Shown here: one piece after another, positions 49,432-57,814 of the stretch
Numbering within the stretch: the stretch's first letter is position 1
Layout: each line of letters begins with the position of its first letter
Assembly: GCF_000717745.1 (NCBI RefSeq)
Contig: NZ_JOBH01000008.1
Location: forward strand, 186,001-250,000
Reading direction: 5' to 3'
Source: Streptomyces violens
Lineage (GTDB): Bacteria; Actinomycetota; Actinomycetes; Streptomycetales; Streptomycetaceae
Length of the DNA: 64,000 bases
Position numbers and translations under genes: made by a program
Notes under the pieces: generated by a model
What the model was told of the DNA's origin: nothing
Seen by the model: only the letters and a program-made list of their open reading frames with translations
Database searches by the model: none

Positions 49432-50046
49432 TCAGGTGCGTACGGCTACGCCGTCCAGGACCATCGAGAGGTACTGGCGGGCGATCTCCTCCGGGCTGTG
49501 CTGTCCGCCCGGGCGGTACCAGCTCACCGCGACCCAGACGGTGTCGCGGATGAAGCGGTAGGTGAGCCGGATGTCCAGGTCGGCGCGGAACACGCCGTCG
49601 GCCACCCCGCGCTCCAGCGTGCCCAGCCACGCTGCCTCGAACTTCGTCTGCGAGTCGGCCAGGTAGCCGAAGCGCGGCTGGGTGGCGAGGGTCCGGGCCT
49701 CCTTCTGGTAGATGGCGACGGCGGCGCGGTGCCGGTCGATCTCTCGGAAGGACTCCGTGACCAGGGCCTCGATGGTCTCCCGGGGGCCGAGCCCGGCGGC
49801 CAGCACGGTGTCGTAGCCGGTCCACAGCTCGTCCAGGAAGGTGGCGAGGATCTCGTCCAGCATCGACTCCTTGGAGTCGAAGTGGTAGTAGAGGCTGCCG
49901 GCCAGCATCCCGGCGGCGTCCGCGATCTTGCGTACGGTGGTGGCGTTGTAGCCCTGCGCGGCGAACACCTCGGCCGCGGTGTCCAGCAGCTCGCGGCGGC
50001 GCTCGGGGGACGGGCTCACGTTCGGTTTCTTCTTGGCGGTTGGCAC
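49432..50046 (-). CDS. kstR2: TetR family regulator, KstR2-like
   Basis: A 204-aa TetR regulator that reads along its length like mycobacterial KstR2: helix-turn-helix RRRELLDTAAEVFAAQGYNATTVRKIADAAGMLAGSLYYHFDSKESML, then AVAIYQKEARTLATQPRFGYLADSQ, and DLDIRLTYRFIRDTVWVAVSWYRPGG ... ARQYLSMVLDG. KstR2 represses the HIP-degradation genes and is released by HIP-CoA. Two sites of the KstR2 type are found in this window. GTG at 50046 is chosen; GTG at 50076, overlapping the ipdF stop, is an alternative, and neither has a good ribosome-binding site. It belongs to the fadE30-ipdF-kstR2-fadA6 transcript and so is autoregulated. Confidence 0.9.
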   Translation of the reverse strand: MPTAKKKPNVSPSPERRRELLDTAAEVFAAQGYNATTVRKIADAAGMLAGSLYYHFDSKESMLDEILATFLDELWTGYDTVLAAGLGPRETIEALVTESFREIDRHRAAVAIYQKEARTLATQPRFGYLADSQTKFEAAWLGTLERGVADGVFRADLDIRLTYRFIRDTVWVAVSWYRPGGQHSPEEIARQYLSMVLDGVAVRT

Positions 50047-50068
50047 GGTCCCATTGTCGCCCGGCCGC

Positions 50069-50854
50069 TCACGCACGCTGGCTGCTGACCGGTACGACCT
50101 CGCCCGTCATGTACGACGAGTAGGGGCTGGCCAGGAAGACGATCACGTTGGCGACCTCCCAGGGCTCGGCGTACCGTCCGAACGCCTCGCGCGCGGTCAG
50201 CTCCTGCAGCAGTTCGTCGGTGGTGACCTTGGCGAGGTGCGGGTGCATGGCCAGGCTCGGCGCCACGGCGTTGACGCGCACGCCGTACTCGGCCGCCTCG
50301 ACCGCCGCGCAGCGGGTCAGCGCCATCACACCGGCCTTGGCGGCGGCGTAGTGCGCCTGGCCGCGCTGGGCGCGCCAGCCGATGACGGAGGCGTTGTTGA
50401 CGATGACGCCTTCCTGGCCGGTGGCCTTCATCCGTCGGAGGGCGGCGCGGGTGCAGCGAAAGGTGCCGTTGAGTGTGACGTCGAGGACCCGGTCCCACTG
50501 CGCGTCGGTCATGTCGACCAGGTCGGCGGTGCCGCCGAGTCCGGCGTTGTTCACGACGATGTCGAGCCGGCCGTGGCGTTCCTCGGCCAGGTCGAGGAGG
50601 GCGGTGACCTGTGCCTCGTCGGTGACATCGCAGGGCAGCGCCGCGACGTTGTCGGTGCCGAACTCCGCGGCGAGCGCCTCCTCGGATTCCTTGAGGCGGC
50701 GGGCGTGCGCGTCGGAGAGGACGATGCGCGCGCCTTCTTCCAGGAGCCGGCGCGCTGTGGCGCCGCCGATGCCCGCGCCCGCGGCGGCGGTGACGACGGC
50801 GGTGCGGCCGGCGAGCAGGGAGTGCCCGGGTACGTACGGGGGCGGCGGGGTCAC
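50069..50854 (-). CDS. ipdF: SDR of HIP catabolism
   Basis: A 261-aa SDR corresponding to IpdF, which reduces the 5-oxo or oxidises the 5-hydroxy function of HIP-CoA-type intermediates. Motifs are VVTAAAGAGIGGATARRLLEEGA, VVNNAGLGGTADL, VNNASVIGWRAQRGQAHYAAAKAG, and the unusual C-terminus SSYMTGEVVPVSSQRA without the common DGG, which is also typical of IpdF. GTG start overlaps the fadE30 stop (GTGA). The first glycine motif TAAAGAGIGG is slightly altered relative to TGxxxGIG. Confidence 0.88.
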   Translation of the reverse strand: MTPPPPYVPGHSLLAGRTAVVTAAAGAGIGGATARRLLEEGARIVLSDAHARRLKESEEALAAEFGTDNVAALPCDVTDEAQVTALLDLAEERHGRLDIVVNNAGLGGTADLVDMTDAQWDRVLDVTLNGTFRCTRAALRRMKATGQEGVIVNNASVIGWRAQRGQAHYAAAKAGVMALTRCAAVEAAEYGVRVNAVAPSLAMHPHLAKVTTDELLQELTAREAFGRYAEPWEVANVIVFLASPYSSYMTGEVVPVSSQRA

Positions 50855-52017
50855 GCGCGTACCTCCTTCGGCAGGCCGAGCACGCGCTCGGCGATGACGT
50901 TCCGCTGGATCTCGTTGGAGCCGGCGTAGATCGTGTCGGAGCGGGAGAAGAGGAACAGCCGCTGCCAGTCGGTGAGGTCGTACGGCTCGCCGGCGGCCAG
51001 CATCCCGTCGGCGCCGCAGACGTCCATGGCGAGTTCGCCCAGCTCGCGGTGCCAGGTGGCCCAGAAGATCTTCCCGATGGACGCCTCGGGGCCCGGCGCA
51101 CCGGCCGCAACGCCGTCGAGCATCCGCAGCGCGTTGCAGCGGATGGTCTCCAGGCCGGTCCAGGCGCGGGCGATCCGGTCACGGATCAGTGGGTCGTTGG
51201 CGGCGCCGTTGGCCTTGGCCAGTTCGATGACGGCCATCAGCTCGCGGCGGAAGCCGACCTGCTGGCCGAGGGTGGACACGCCGCGCTCGAACCCGAGGGT
51301 GGCCATGGCGATGCGCCAGCCGTCCCCGGGAGTACCAACGATGTTCCCGGCATCCGTACGCGCCCCGTCGAAGAACACCTCGTTGAATTCGGAGGTGCCG
51401 GTGAGCTGGGTGATCGGGCGGATCTCGACGCCGGGTTGATCGAGCGGCACGAGCAGGTACGAGAGTCCCGCGTGCCGTACGGAACCCGGCTCCGTACGGG
51501 CGACGACGAAGCACCAGTCGGACTCGTGGGCGAGGGACGTCCAGATCTTCTGCCCGGTGACCACCCAGCAGCCTTCCTCCAGCTGCGCCCTTGTCCGTAC
51601 GTTCGCCAGGTCGGAGCCGGCGTCCGGCTCGCTGTAGCCCTGGCACCACAGCTCCTCGACCGAGACGATCTTCGGGAGGAAGCGGTCCCGCTGTGCGGGC
51701 GTGCCGAAGGCGATGAGGGTGGGGCCGAGGAGCTGCTCGCCGATGTGGCCGACGCGGGCCGGCGCTTCGGCGAGCGCGTACTCCTCGTGGAAGGCGACCT
51801 GCTGGGCGAGGGTCGCGCCCCGGCCGCCGTACTCCTCCGGCCAGCCGATGCAGGTCCAGCCCTCGGCCGCCATGTGCCGCTCCCAGGCGAGGCGTTCGGC
51901 GAATGCCTCGTGCTCCCTGCCGGGCCCGCCGCGGCCGCGCAGACCCGCGAACTCTCCGGTGAGGTGGGCCCGCAGCCAGGCGCGGGCCTCGGTGCGGAAC
52001 TCCTCGACGCTGCTCAT
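50851..52017 (-). CDS. fadE30: Acyl-CoA dehydrogenase of HIP catabolism
   Basis: A 388-aa acyl-CoA dehydrogenase that matches FadE30 of M. tuberculosis in length and in many blocks: EFAGLRGRGGPGREHEAFAERLAWERHMAAEGWTCIGWPEEYGGRG, ELWCQGYSEPDAGSDLANVRT, TGTSEFNEVFFDGARTDA, FERGVSTLGQQ and DTIYAGSNEIQRNVIAERVLGLP. It dehydrogenates the propionyl side chain of HIP-CoA after FadD3. It is the first gene of the minus-strand unit fadE30-ipdF-kstR2-fadA6, divergent from an enoyl-CoA hydratase gene, with a KstR2-type site between them. Confidence 0.92.
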   Translation of the reverse strand: MSSVEEFRTEARAWLRAHLTGEFAGLRGRGGPGREHEAFAERLAWERHMAAEGWTCIGWPEEYGGRGATLAQQVAFHEEYALAEAPARVGHIGEQLLGPTLIAFGTPAQRDRFLPKIVSVEELWCQGYSEPDAGSDLANVRTRAQLEEGCWVVTGQKIWTSLAHESDWCFVVARTEPGSVRHAGLSYLLVPLDQPGVEIRPITQLTGTSEFNEVFFDGARTDAGNIVGTPGDGWRIAMATLGFERGVSTLGQQVGFRRELMAVIELAKANGAANDPLIRDRIARAWTGLETIRCNALRMLDGVAAGAPGPEASIGKIFWATWHRELGELAMDVCGADGMLAAGEPYDLTDWQRLFLFSRSDTIYAGSNEIQRNVIAERVLGLPKEVRA

Positions 52018-52030
52018 GGCCGTACGTTAA

Positions 52031-52050
52031 CCTACCAAACACTTGTTAGG
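52031..52050. promoter_or_regulatory. KstR2-type operator at the fadE30/enoyl-CoA hydratase promoter
   Basis: CCTACCAAACACTTGTTAGG has inverted CCTA...TAGG ends and contains ACCAAACACTTGTT, which fits AnCAAnnnnTTGnT. It shares CCTA-CAAAC with the site at 38443. It lies 14 bases upstream of fadE30 and 32 bases upstream of the hydratase, so it can repress both. Confidence 0.65.
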
Positions 52051-52081
52051 GAAGCTTGGTTTCCCGGAGGAGGAGTCGCAG

Positions 52082-52933
52082 ATGCCCGCTGTGCCCGACG
52101 ACGAGCCCGTACGTTACGAGCGGCAGGGACCGGTCGCGACCGTCACCATGAACCGGCCCGACTACCGCAACGCCCAGAATTCCGCGCTGACTTACGCCCT
52201 GGACCGCGCCTTCTATCGCGCGGCCGACGACGACGAGGTCAAGGTCGTGGTCCTCGCGGGCGCAGGCAAGCACTTCTCCGCCGGACACGACATCGGCACC
52301 CCCGAGCGCGACGCCCACCTCCCCTTCGACCGCAAGGCCGGACTGTGGTGGGACCACAGCGACAAGGCGGGCGCGGAGAGCCGGTTCGCCCGCGAGTCCG
52401 AGGTGTATCTCGGGATGTGCCGCCGGTGGCGCGAGCTGCCCAAGCCGGTGATCGCGAGCGTGCAGGGCGCCTGCGTGGCGGGCGGTCTGATGCTCGCCTG
52501 GATCTGCGACCTGATCGTGGCCTCCGAGGACGCCTTCTTCGCCGACCCCGTCGTCCGCATGGGCATCCCCGGTGTCGAGTATTTCGCCCACCCGTGGGTC
52601 ATGCCGCCCCGCATCGCCAAGGAGTTCCTGTACACCGGCGACCGGATGACCGCACAGCGCGCGCACGAGATCGGCATGATCAACCGGGTCGTACCGCGCG
52701 ATGAACTGTCCGGCGCCACAAGGGAGTTGGCGCACCGCGTCGCCGAGATGCCGCGCATGGGACTCGCCCTCACCAAACGCGCCGTGAACCAGGCCGAGGA
52801 CCTGCAGGGCCTGCACACCGGCCTGGACTCCGTCTTCGGCCTGCACCACCTCGCCCACGCGCACAACGCCGAGACGGCGCGCGACTCGCTCGGCGGCATG
52901 GACATCCGGGGCATGAAGGAGGCGTCCTCCTGA
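52082..52933 (+). CDS. Enoyl-CoA hydratase
   Basis: A 283-aa crotonase-family enoyl-CoA hydratase. Blocks are VATVTMNRPDYRNAQNSAL, GAGKHFSAGHDIG (oxyanion loop), PVIASVQGACVAGGLMLAWICDLIVASEDAFFADPVVRMGIPGVEYFAHPW and the C-terminal AHAHNAETARD. ATG at 52082 follows GGAGGAG and is preferred to an in-frame start 39 bases earlier. It is the first gene of a four-gene unit with three acyl-CoA dehydrogenase genes (TGATG overlap), so it should hydrate the double bond made by FadE30 or by one of the downstream dehydrogenases in HIP degradation. Confidence 0.87.
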   Translation: MPAVPDDEPVRYERQGPVATVTMNRPDYRNAQNSALTYALDRAFYRAADDDEVKVVVLAGAGKHFSAGHDIGTPERDAHLPFDRKAGLWWDHSDKAGAESRFARESEVYLGMCRRWRELPKPVIASVQGACVAGGLMLAWICDLIVASEDAFFADPVVRMGIPGVEYFAHPWVMPPRIAKEFLYTGDRMTAQRAHEIGMINRVVPRDELSGATRELAHRVAEMPRMGLALTKRAVNQAEDLQGLHTGLDSVFGLHHLAHAHNAETARDSLGGMDIRGMKEASS

Positions 52934-54111
52934 TGGACCTGGACCTCTCCCCCGCCGACGAGGCGTTCCGGGCCGAGGCCCGCGCCTGGCTCGCCGCGCA
53001 TGTGCCCCGCACCCCGCTGCCCTCCCTGGAGACGGCGGAAGGGTTCGCGGCCCACCGGGAATGGGAGCACGAACTGGCCGCCGGGCGCTGGTCGGTGGTC
53101 TCCTGGCCCGAGGAGTACGGCGGCCGCGGCGCCTCACTCCTCCAGTGGCTGCTCTTCGAGGAGGAGTACTACGCGGCCGGGGCGCCCGGCCGCGTCAGCC
53201 AGAACGGCATCAACCTGCTCGCCCCGACCCTCTTCGAGCACGGCACACCCGAGCAACTGGCGCGTGTACTACCGGACATGGCGAGCGGCCGGACGATCTG
53301 GGCCCAGGCGTGGTCCGAGCCGGAGGCGGGCTCCGACCTGGCGTCGCTGCGGTCGACGGCGGTACGGGCAGACGGTGGCTGGCTGCTCAGCGGCCAGAAG
53401 ACCTGGTCCTCCCGGGCCGCCTTCGCCGACCGGGCCTTCGGGCTCTTCCGCAGCGACCCGTCCGGCGCCGCCGAGGGCAAACCGCATCGGGGACTGACGT
53501 ATCTGATGTTTCCGCTGGACGCGGACGGGGTGACCGTACGGCCCATCGGGCGGCTCGACGGCAAGCCCGCCTTCGCCGAGATCTTCCTCGACGAGGTGTT
53601 CGTGCCGGACGCGGACGTGATCGGGGAGCCGGGGCAGGGCTGGCGGGTGGCGATGAGCACGGCGGGCAACGAACGCGGGCTGACACTGCGCAGCCCGGGC
53701 CGCTTCCTCGCGGCGGCCGACCGGCTCGTCGCACTGTGGCGCGAGCGCGCCGACCCGGCCGACACCGCACTGCGCGACCGGGTGGCCGACGCGGTCATCG
53801 GCGCCCGCGCGTACCAGCTCTTCACGTACGGAAACGCGTCCCGAATCGCTGCCGGGGGTACCCTCGGCGCGGAGTCCAGCCTGAACAAGGTCTTCTGGTC
53901 CGAGTACGACATCGCACTGCACGAGACGGCGCTCGACCTGCTGGGGCCGGAAGGTGAGCTGGCGGACACGGCCGGGGACGCGCCCGCGTACGGGAGCTGG
54001 GCCGAGGGGTACACCTTCTCCCTCGCCGGCCCGGTCTACGCCGGTACCAACGAAATCCAACGCGACATCATCGCCGAGCGGCTGCTCGGTCTGCCGAAAG
54101 GACGCCGGTGA
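52933..54111 (+). CDS. Acyl-CoA dehydrogenase, FadE31-like
   Basis: A 392-aa acyl-CoA dehydrogenase with WPEEYGGRGASLLQWLLFEEEYYAAGAP, IWAQAWSEPEAGSDLASLRSTA, GAESSLNKVFWSEYDIALHETAL and the FAD/catalytic-end motif GPVYAGTNEIQRDIIAERLLGLP. It is one of three dehydrogenase genes in a row (52.9-56.2 kb). In steroid degraders such genes encode subunits of alpha2beta2 heteromers (FadE31-FadE32-FadE33) used for HIP-derived CoA esters. It starts on a TGATG overlap with the hydratase. The assignment to FadE31 is by position and length. Confidence 0.85.
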   Translation: MDLDLSPADEAFRAEARAWLAAHVPRTPLPSLETAEGFAAHREWEHELAAGRWSVVSWPEEYGGRGASLLQWLLFEEEYYAAGAPGRVSQNGINLLAPTLFEHGTPEQLARVLPDMASGRTIWAQAWSEPEAGSDLASLRSTAVRADGGWLLSGQKTWSSRAAFADRAFGLFRSDPSGAAEGKPHRGLTYLMFPLDADGVTVRPIGRLDGKPAFAEIFLDEVFVPDADVIGEPGQGWRVAMSTAGNERGLTLRSPGRFLAAADRLVALWRERADPADTALRDRVADAVIGARAYQLFTYGNASRIAAGGTLGAESSLNKVFWSEYDIALHETALDLLGPEGELADTAGDAPAYGSWAEGYTFSLAGPVYAGTNEIQRDIIAERLLGLPKGRR

Positions 54112-55121
54112 TGCGGTTCCTCCCCGACGACGCACAGCGGGAGTTCGCCCGCTCCCTGGACGCGCTGCTCACGGCGGCCGACACGCCCGCGGTGAGCCGG
54201 GCCTGGGCGGCCGGCGACACCGGCCCCGGCCGCCGGCTGTGGAGCCGCCTCGCCGACCTGGGCGTCTTCGCCCTCGCCGTACCGGAGGCGTACGAGGGAG
54301 TGGGCCCGCTGTCGGTCGAACTTGCCGTTGCCTTCCCGGAGTTGGGGCGTCACGCGGTGCCCGGCCCGGTGGTGGAGACGGTGGCGGTGGCAGCCTTCCT
54401 GGACCGGCTGGGCGATGAGGCAGCGGCCACGGAATGGCTCCCCGGCATCGCCTCGGGCAAGACCCTCGCGTCCTTCTGCGTGGTCACCGACGGGAGCCCG
54501 TACGCGCTGGACGCGGCGGCCGCCGACGCGGTCCTCGTCGTCGACGGGGACACCGTACGGCTGGCGGAATCGACGGGTCCCGTACAGCCCTCGGCCGACC
54601 CGGCGCGCCGCCTGGCCCGGCCGCTCGGCGGGACGGTACTGGCGCAGGGCCCACGGGTGACCGCTGCCGCCGCGCACGCCGCCGATGTCGCGGCGCTGGC
54701 CACGGCGGCGCAGGCGCTCGGACTGGGTCGCGCGCTGCTGGCACACACCGTGGAACACGTCCGGCAGCGAACCCAGTTCGGGGTGGCCATCGGCTCCTTC
54801 CAGGCGGTCAAGCACCGGCTGGCCGACACCCTCATCGGCCTCGAATTCGCGCAGCCGCTGGTGCACGCGGCGGCGCTGGGCCTGGCCGCGGGTGATCCGG
54901 CGAACGTGCCGACGGACGTGCCGGCGGCGAAGGCAGCCGCCTGCGAGGCCGCGTACGCAGCCGCACGCACCGCCCTCCAACTGCACGGCGCCCTCGGGTA
55001 CACCGACGAGCTCGATCTCTCCCTCTGGATACGCAAGGCCCGCGCACTGCGGTCGGCGTGGGGCACCCCGGCGGACTGCCGCGCCCGCGTCATGGAAGGG
55101 GCCGGGGCATGCGGGAGCTGA
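54111..55121 (+). CDS. Acyl-CoA dehydrogenase subunit, FadE32-like
   Basis: A 336-aa, shorter acyl-CoA dehydrogenase subunit. It has FALAVPEAYEGVGPLSVELAVAFPELGRHAVPGP, a reduced middle domain and the C-terminal helical part GLGRALLAHTVEHVRQRTQFGVAIGSFQAVKHRLADTLIGLE, ending LQLHGALGYTDELDLSLWIRKARAL. The usual catalytic Glu motif and FAD-tail (NEIQRDI) are missing, as expected for the partner subunit of a heteromeric enzyme. TGATG overlap with the previous gene fixes the start; GTG three bases earlier is possible. It partners with a FadE31- or FadE33-like subunit. Confidence 0.83.
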   Translation: MRFLPDDAQREFARSLDALLTAADTPAVSRAWAAGDTGPGRRLWSRLADLGVFALAVPEAYEGVGPLSVELAVAFPELGRHAVPGPVVETVAVAAFLDRLGDEAAATEWLPGIASGKTLASFCVVTDGSPYALDAAAADAVLVVDGDTVRLAESTGPVQPSADPARRLARPLGGTVLAQGPRVTAAAAHAADVAALATAAQALGLGRALLAHTVEHVRQRTQFGVAIGSFQAVKHRLADTLIGLEFAQPLVHAAALGLAAGDPANVPTDVPAAKAAACEAAYAAARTALQLHGALGYTDELDLSLWIRKARALRSAWGTPADCRARVMEGAGACGS

Positions 55122-56197
55122 CGCCGACGGCGGAGCAGGAGGAGCTGCGGTCCGCCGTACGGGCGGTACTCACGCGGCACGAGGGCGCGGCCGCCTGGCG
55201 CCCGCTGACGGAGCAGATCGGCGTCGCGGGGCTGGCGGTCCCCGAGGAGTACGGCGGCGCGGGCTGCGGCCCCCGTGAAGTACACGTCGTCATGGAGGAG
55301 TTGGGGCGCGCGCTGAGCCCCGTACCGTTTCTCGGCTCTGCCGTACTCACGGTGCAGGCGCTGCTGGCGTCGGGCGATGTGGCAGCGTGCAAGGCACTGC
55401 TGCCACGGCTGGCGGAGGGGCAGGCCGTCGGGACACTGGCGTGGGCCGAACGCGGATCCTGGGACCCGGCGGCGATCCGCACAACGGCCACTCCGGAACC
55501 GGCCGGGACGTGGCGACTGACCGGCGCCAAGGAGTACGTACTCGACGGGGCAACGGCCGAGGTACTGCTCGTGGCGGCCCGCACCGGAGCCGGGGTGTCG
55601 CTCTTCCAGGTAGCGGTGAACGGGTCTGGCGTCCGCCGCCAGGCGTCGGTGACGATGGATCAGACGCGGGCCATGGCACAGCTGGTGCTCGACGGCGCCG
55701 AGGCCCGGCTGATCGGCACGGACGGCGCCGGCGACCGGGCCCTTGGACAGGTACTGGACCTGGCCTGTACGGCACTGGCCGCCGAACAGGTCGGCGCGGC
55801 CGAGCGCTGCCTCGAACTCACCGTCGCGTACGCCAAGGACCGCGTCCAGTTCGACCGCCCCATCGGCTCCTTCCAGGCGGTCAAGCATCGACTGGCGGAC
55901 GCGTACGTGGTGGTGGAGTCGGCCCGGTCGGCGGCGTTGGGCGCGGCATTCGCGGCGGCGTCCGGCGGGCCGGAGGCGGCCCGTGCCGCGGCGGTCGCCA
56001 AGTCGGTCTGCTCGGAGGCCTTCTCGGCAGTGGCGGGCGAGATGATCCAGCTCCACGGCGGCATCGGCATCACCTGGGAACACGACGCGCATCGGTACTT
56101 CAAGCGGGCACACAGCACGTCCCAGCTCTTCGGCGCACCGTCGTGGCACCGCTCACGACTTGCAACGGACCTGGGCCTGCCGGCCGCCGACGGCTGA
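55109..56197 (+). CDS. Acyl-CoA dehydrogenase subunit, FadE33-like
   Basis: A 362-aa acyl-CoA dehydrogenase subunit: MRELTPTAEQEELRSAVRAVL, VPEEYGGAGCGPREVHVVMEELGRALSPVPFLGSAV, YAKDRVQFDRPIGSFQAVKHRLADAYVVVESARSAAL and MIQLHGGIGITWEHDAHRYFKRAHSTSQLFG. The GFSQFDR-type and HGGIG motifs are intact. ATG at 55109 lies inside the end of the preceding gene (13-base overlap), so the four genes from the hydratase on form one unit. It ends with a 41-base gap before an unrelated binding-protein gene. Confidence 0.85.
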   Translation: MRELTPTAEQEELRSAVRAVLTRHEGAAAWRPLTEQIGVAGLAVPEEYGGAGCGPREVHVVMEELGRALSPVPFLGSAVLTVQALLASGDVAACKALLPRLAEGQAVGTLAWAERGSWDPAAIRTTATPEPAGTWRLTGAKEYVLDGATAEVLLVAARTGAGVSLFQVAVNGSGVRRQASVTMDQTRAMAQLVLDGAEARLIGTDGAGDRALGQVLDLACTALAAEQVGAAERCLELTVAYAKDRVQFDRPIGSFQAVKHRLADAYVVVESARSAALGAAFAAASGGPEAARAAAVAKSVCSEAFSAVAGEMIQLHGGIGITWEHDAHRYFKRAHSTSQLFGAPSWHRSRLATDLGLPAADG

Positions 56198-56238
56198 CGG
56201 CCACGGGACGGGGCGCCGAAGGCTGCCATACTCGGATC

Positions 56239-57351
56239 ATGAATACGCCACCCTCGCCACCTGGAGCAGAGCGCACTGACGGTGCATCAGTCCGGATCGG
56301 CGCTCTCGTTCCGCTGACTCGGCCGGGCTGGGTCGAGGCAGGCCGGCACTTGCTCGCCGGCCTCGAACTGGCCGTTCGCGAGGCCAATGACGCCGGCGGA
56401 GTCGGCGGAAAAACGCTGGAGTTGGTGGTCCGGGACACCGCGGCCGATCCCCAGAAGGCCGCGGCGGCCATGGAGGAGTTGGCTCACCTGGGCGTGGCCG
56501 CCGTGGCGGGCGAGTATCACAGCGTCGTCGCCCGCGCCGCCGCCACCAAGGCCGACGCCCTCGGCCTGCCGTTCCTGTGCTCGTCAGCGGTGCTCGACGC
56601 GCTCACCGAACAGCCAACGGACCAGGTCGCGCGCCTCGCCCCGCCGCAGTCCCGCGGCTGGCAGCTCTACGCGGACTTCCTCCTCGGCGCGGGCCACAGC
56701 CGCATCGCCGTAGCAGCCCAGCCGAGCATCTACTGGGCATCCGGAACCCGCATTCTGCGGGAGTACCTCGCGCCACGCGGCGGCACCGTCATCGAGCTCA
56801 ACATGAGCACGCTCACCCCAACTGCCGTGTGCGACGCCCTCGTCGACAGTCGTGCGACAGCCCTCCTTCTTCTGGTCGGCACCCCGGACCCAGCAGTACC
56901 GATCGTCAAGGCCGTCCGCCGCGACCCGCGCCTCGCCGACATCACGATGGGTGCGCCGGCCGGGCAGCCGGAGTTCGCCGAATGGGCGACGCTGCTGGGC
57001 GACGACGGCGCCGCGATCCCGTTCCTGCGCTACCTGCCCGAGCGCCTCACCGCACTGGGTGCACGCGTCGAGTCGGCCCTCCACGAGCGGCTGGCCGCAG
57101 CGCCCTCCTTCGTCGCCTTCGAGGGCTACGACACCATCGCCGTCCTCGCCGAGGTACTGCGCTCGCACGGTACGGACCGGGCGCGCACGGCCCAAGCCTG
57201 GCCGCACGTGGCCGTCGAAGGCACCCGCGGGAAGATCCAGTTCTCCCGCACGCCGGGCATCAGCGTGTGGCAATGGGCCGGGACACCGATCCAAGTCGTC
57301 GACCGGGACCCGGCGAAACCCGATCGCTTCCGCATCCGCCACACCGACTGA
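56239..57351 (+). CDS. Periplasmic-binding-fold protein (LivJ type) without a signal peptide
   Basis: A 370-aa protein of the type-1 periplasmic binding fold used by branched-chain amino acid and amide ABC transporters. Blocks are VRIGALVPLTRPGWVEAGRHLLAGLELAVREANDAGGVGGKTLELVVRDTAADPQKAAAAMEELA, VAAVAGEYHSVVARAAATKADALGLPFLCSS and the C-terminal FEGYDTIAVLAEVLR. The N-terminus (MNTPPSPPGAERTDGASVRIG) has neither a hydrophobic signal nor a lipobox Cys, and no permease or ATPase genes are nearby. It is therefore more likely an intracellular ligand sensor than a transporter part. No DNA-binding domain is attached. Confidence 0.75.
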   Translation: MNTPPSPPGAERTDGASVRIGALVPLTRPGWVEAGRHLLAGLELAVREANDAGGVGGKTLELVVRDTAADPQKAAAAMEELAHLGVAAVAGEYHSVVARAAATKADALGLPFLCSSAVLDALTEQPTDQVARLAPPQSRGWQLYADFLLGAGHSRIAVAAQPSIYWASGTRILREYLAPRGGTVIELNMSTLTPTAVCDALVDSRATALLLLVGTPDPAVPIVKAVRRDPRLADITMGAPAGQPEFAEWATLLGDDGAAIPFLRYLPERLTALGARVESALHERLAAAPSFVAFEGYDTIAVLAEVLRSHGTDRARTAQAWPHVAVEGTRGKIQFSRTPGISVWQWAGTPIQVVDRDPAKPDRFRIRHTD

Positions 57352-57374
57352 GTCGCTCGACGGCAGTACGAAGC

Positions 57375-57700
57375 ATGCGAGAGGTCTTGCCCAGGTTGCG
57401 CAGATCGAAGTAGACCCGGGTGAGGAACTCGCGCAGCGAGGAACGCACCGTCTCCACGCTCGCCTCGCCCGGCGCCCGCTCCGCGGCTTCGGTGGCGGCG
57501 TCCAGCAGCGCGTTGACCCGCCAGCCGTACAGGCCGCGTACCTGCTCGACCTCGACCACCGGCACGACCTGTCTGAACTGGCCGCCGGAGACGTTGTCCC
57601 CCAGCGTGCGGCGCCACAGCCCGCTCATGCCCCTGGCCGCCGCCAATGGGCCGGTCACATCTTCCTCTGCATGCACAGCAGAGAACATGGGCCCATAGGA
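57375..57700 (-). pseudogene. Possible gene remnant
   Basis: Within the 463-base stretch between the binding-protein gene and the PadR gene, the minus strand has one frame with protein-like sequence: GPLAAARGMSGLWRRTLGDN ... VPVVEVEQVRGLYGWRVNALLDAATEAAERAPG ... REFLTRVYFDLRNLGKTSR, after which it becomes nonsense-like and stops. No start with a ribosome-binding site is seen. I take it for the truncated piece of a larger protein that I cannot identify. The rest of the stretch shows nothing. Confidence 0.35.
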
Positions 57701-57814
57701 AGTCGCGTGCAGCCGGATGGGTGTTCGTTCATTCGCGCCAGATCGGCAACAGGCCAAGGCCGCTGGTGGCGATTTGTGACCCATGGCGGTCATGGGTGGA
57801 GCCAGAGCACCGCT

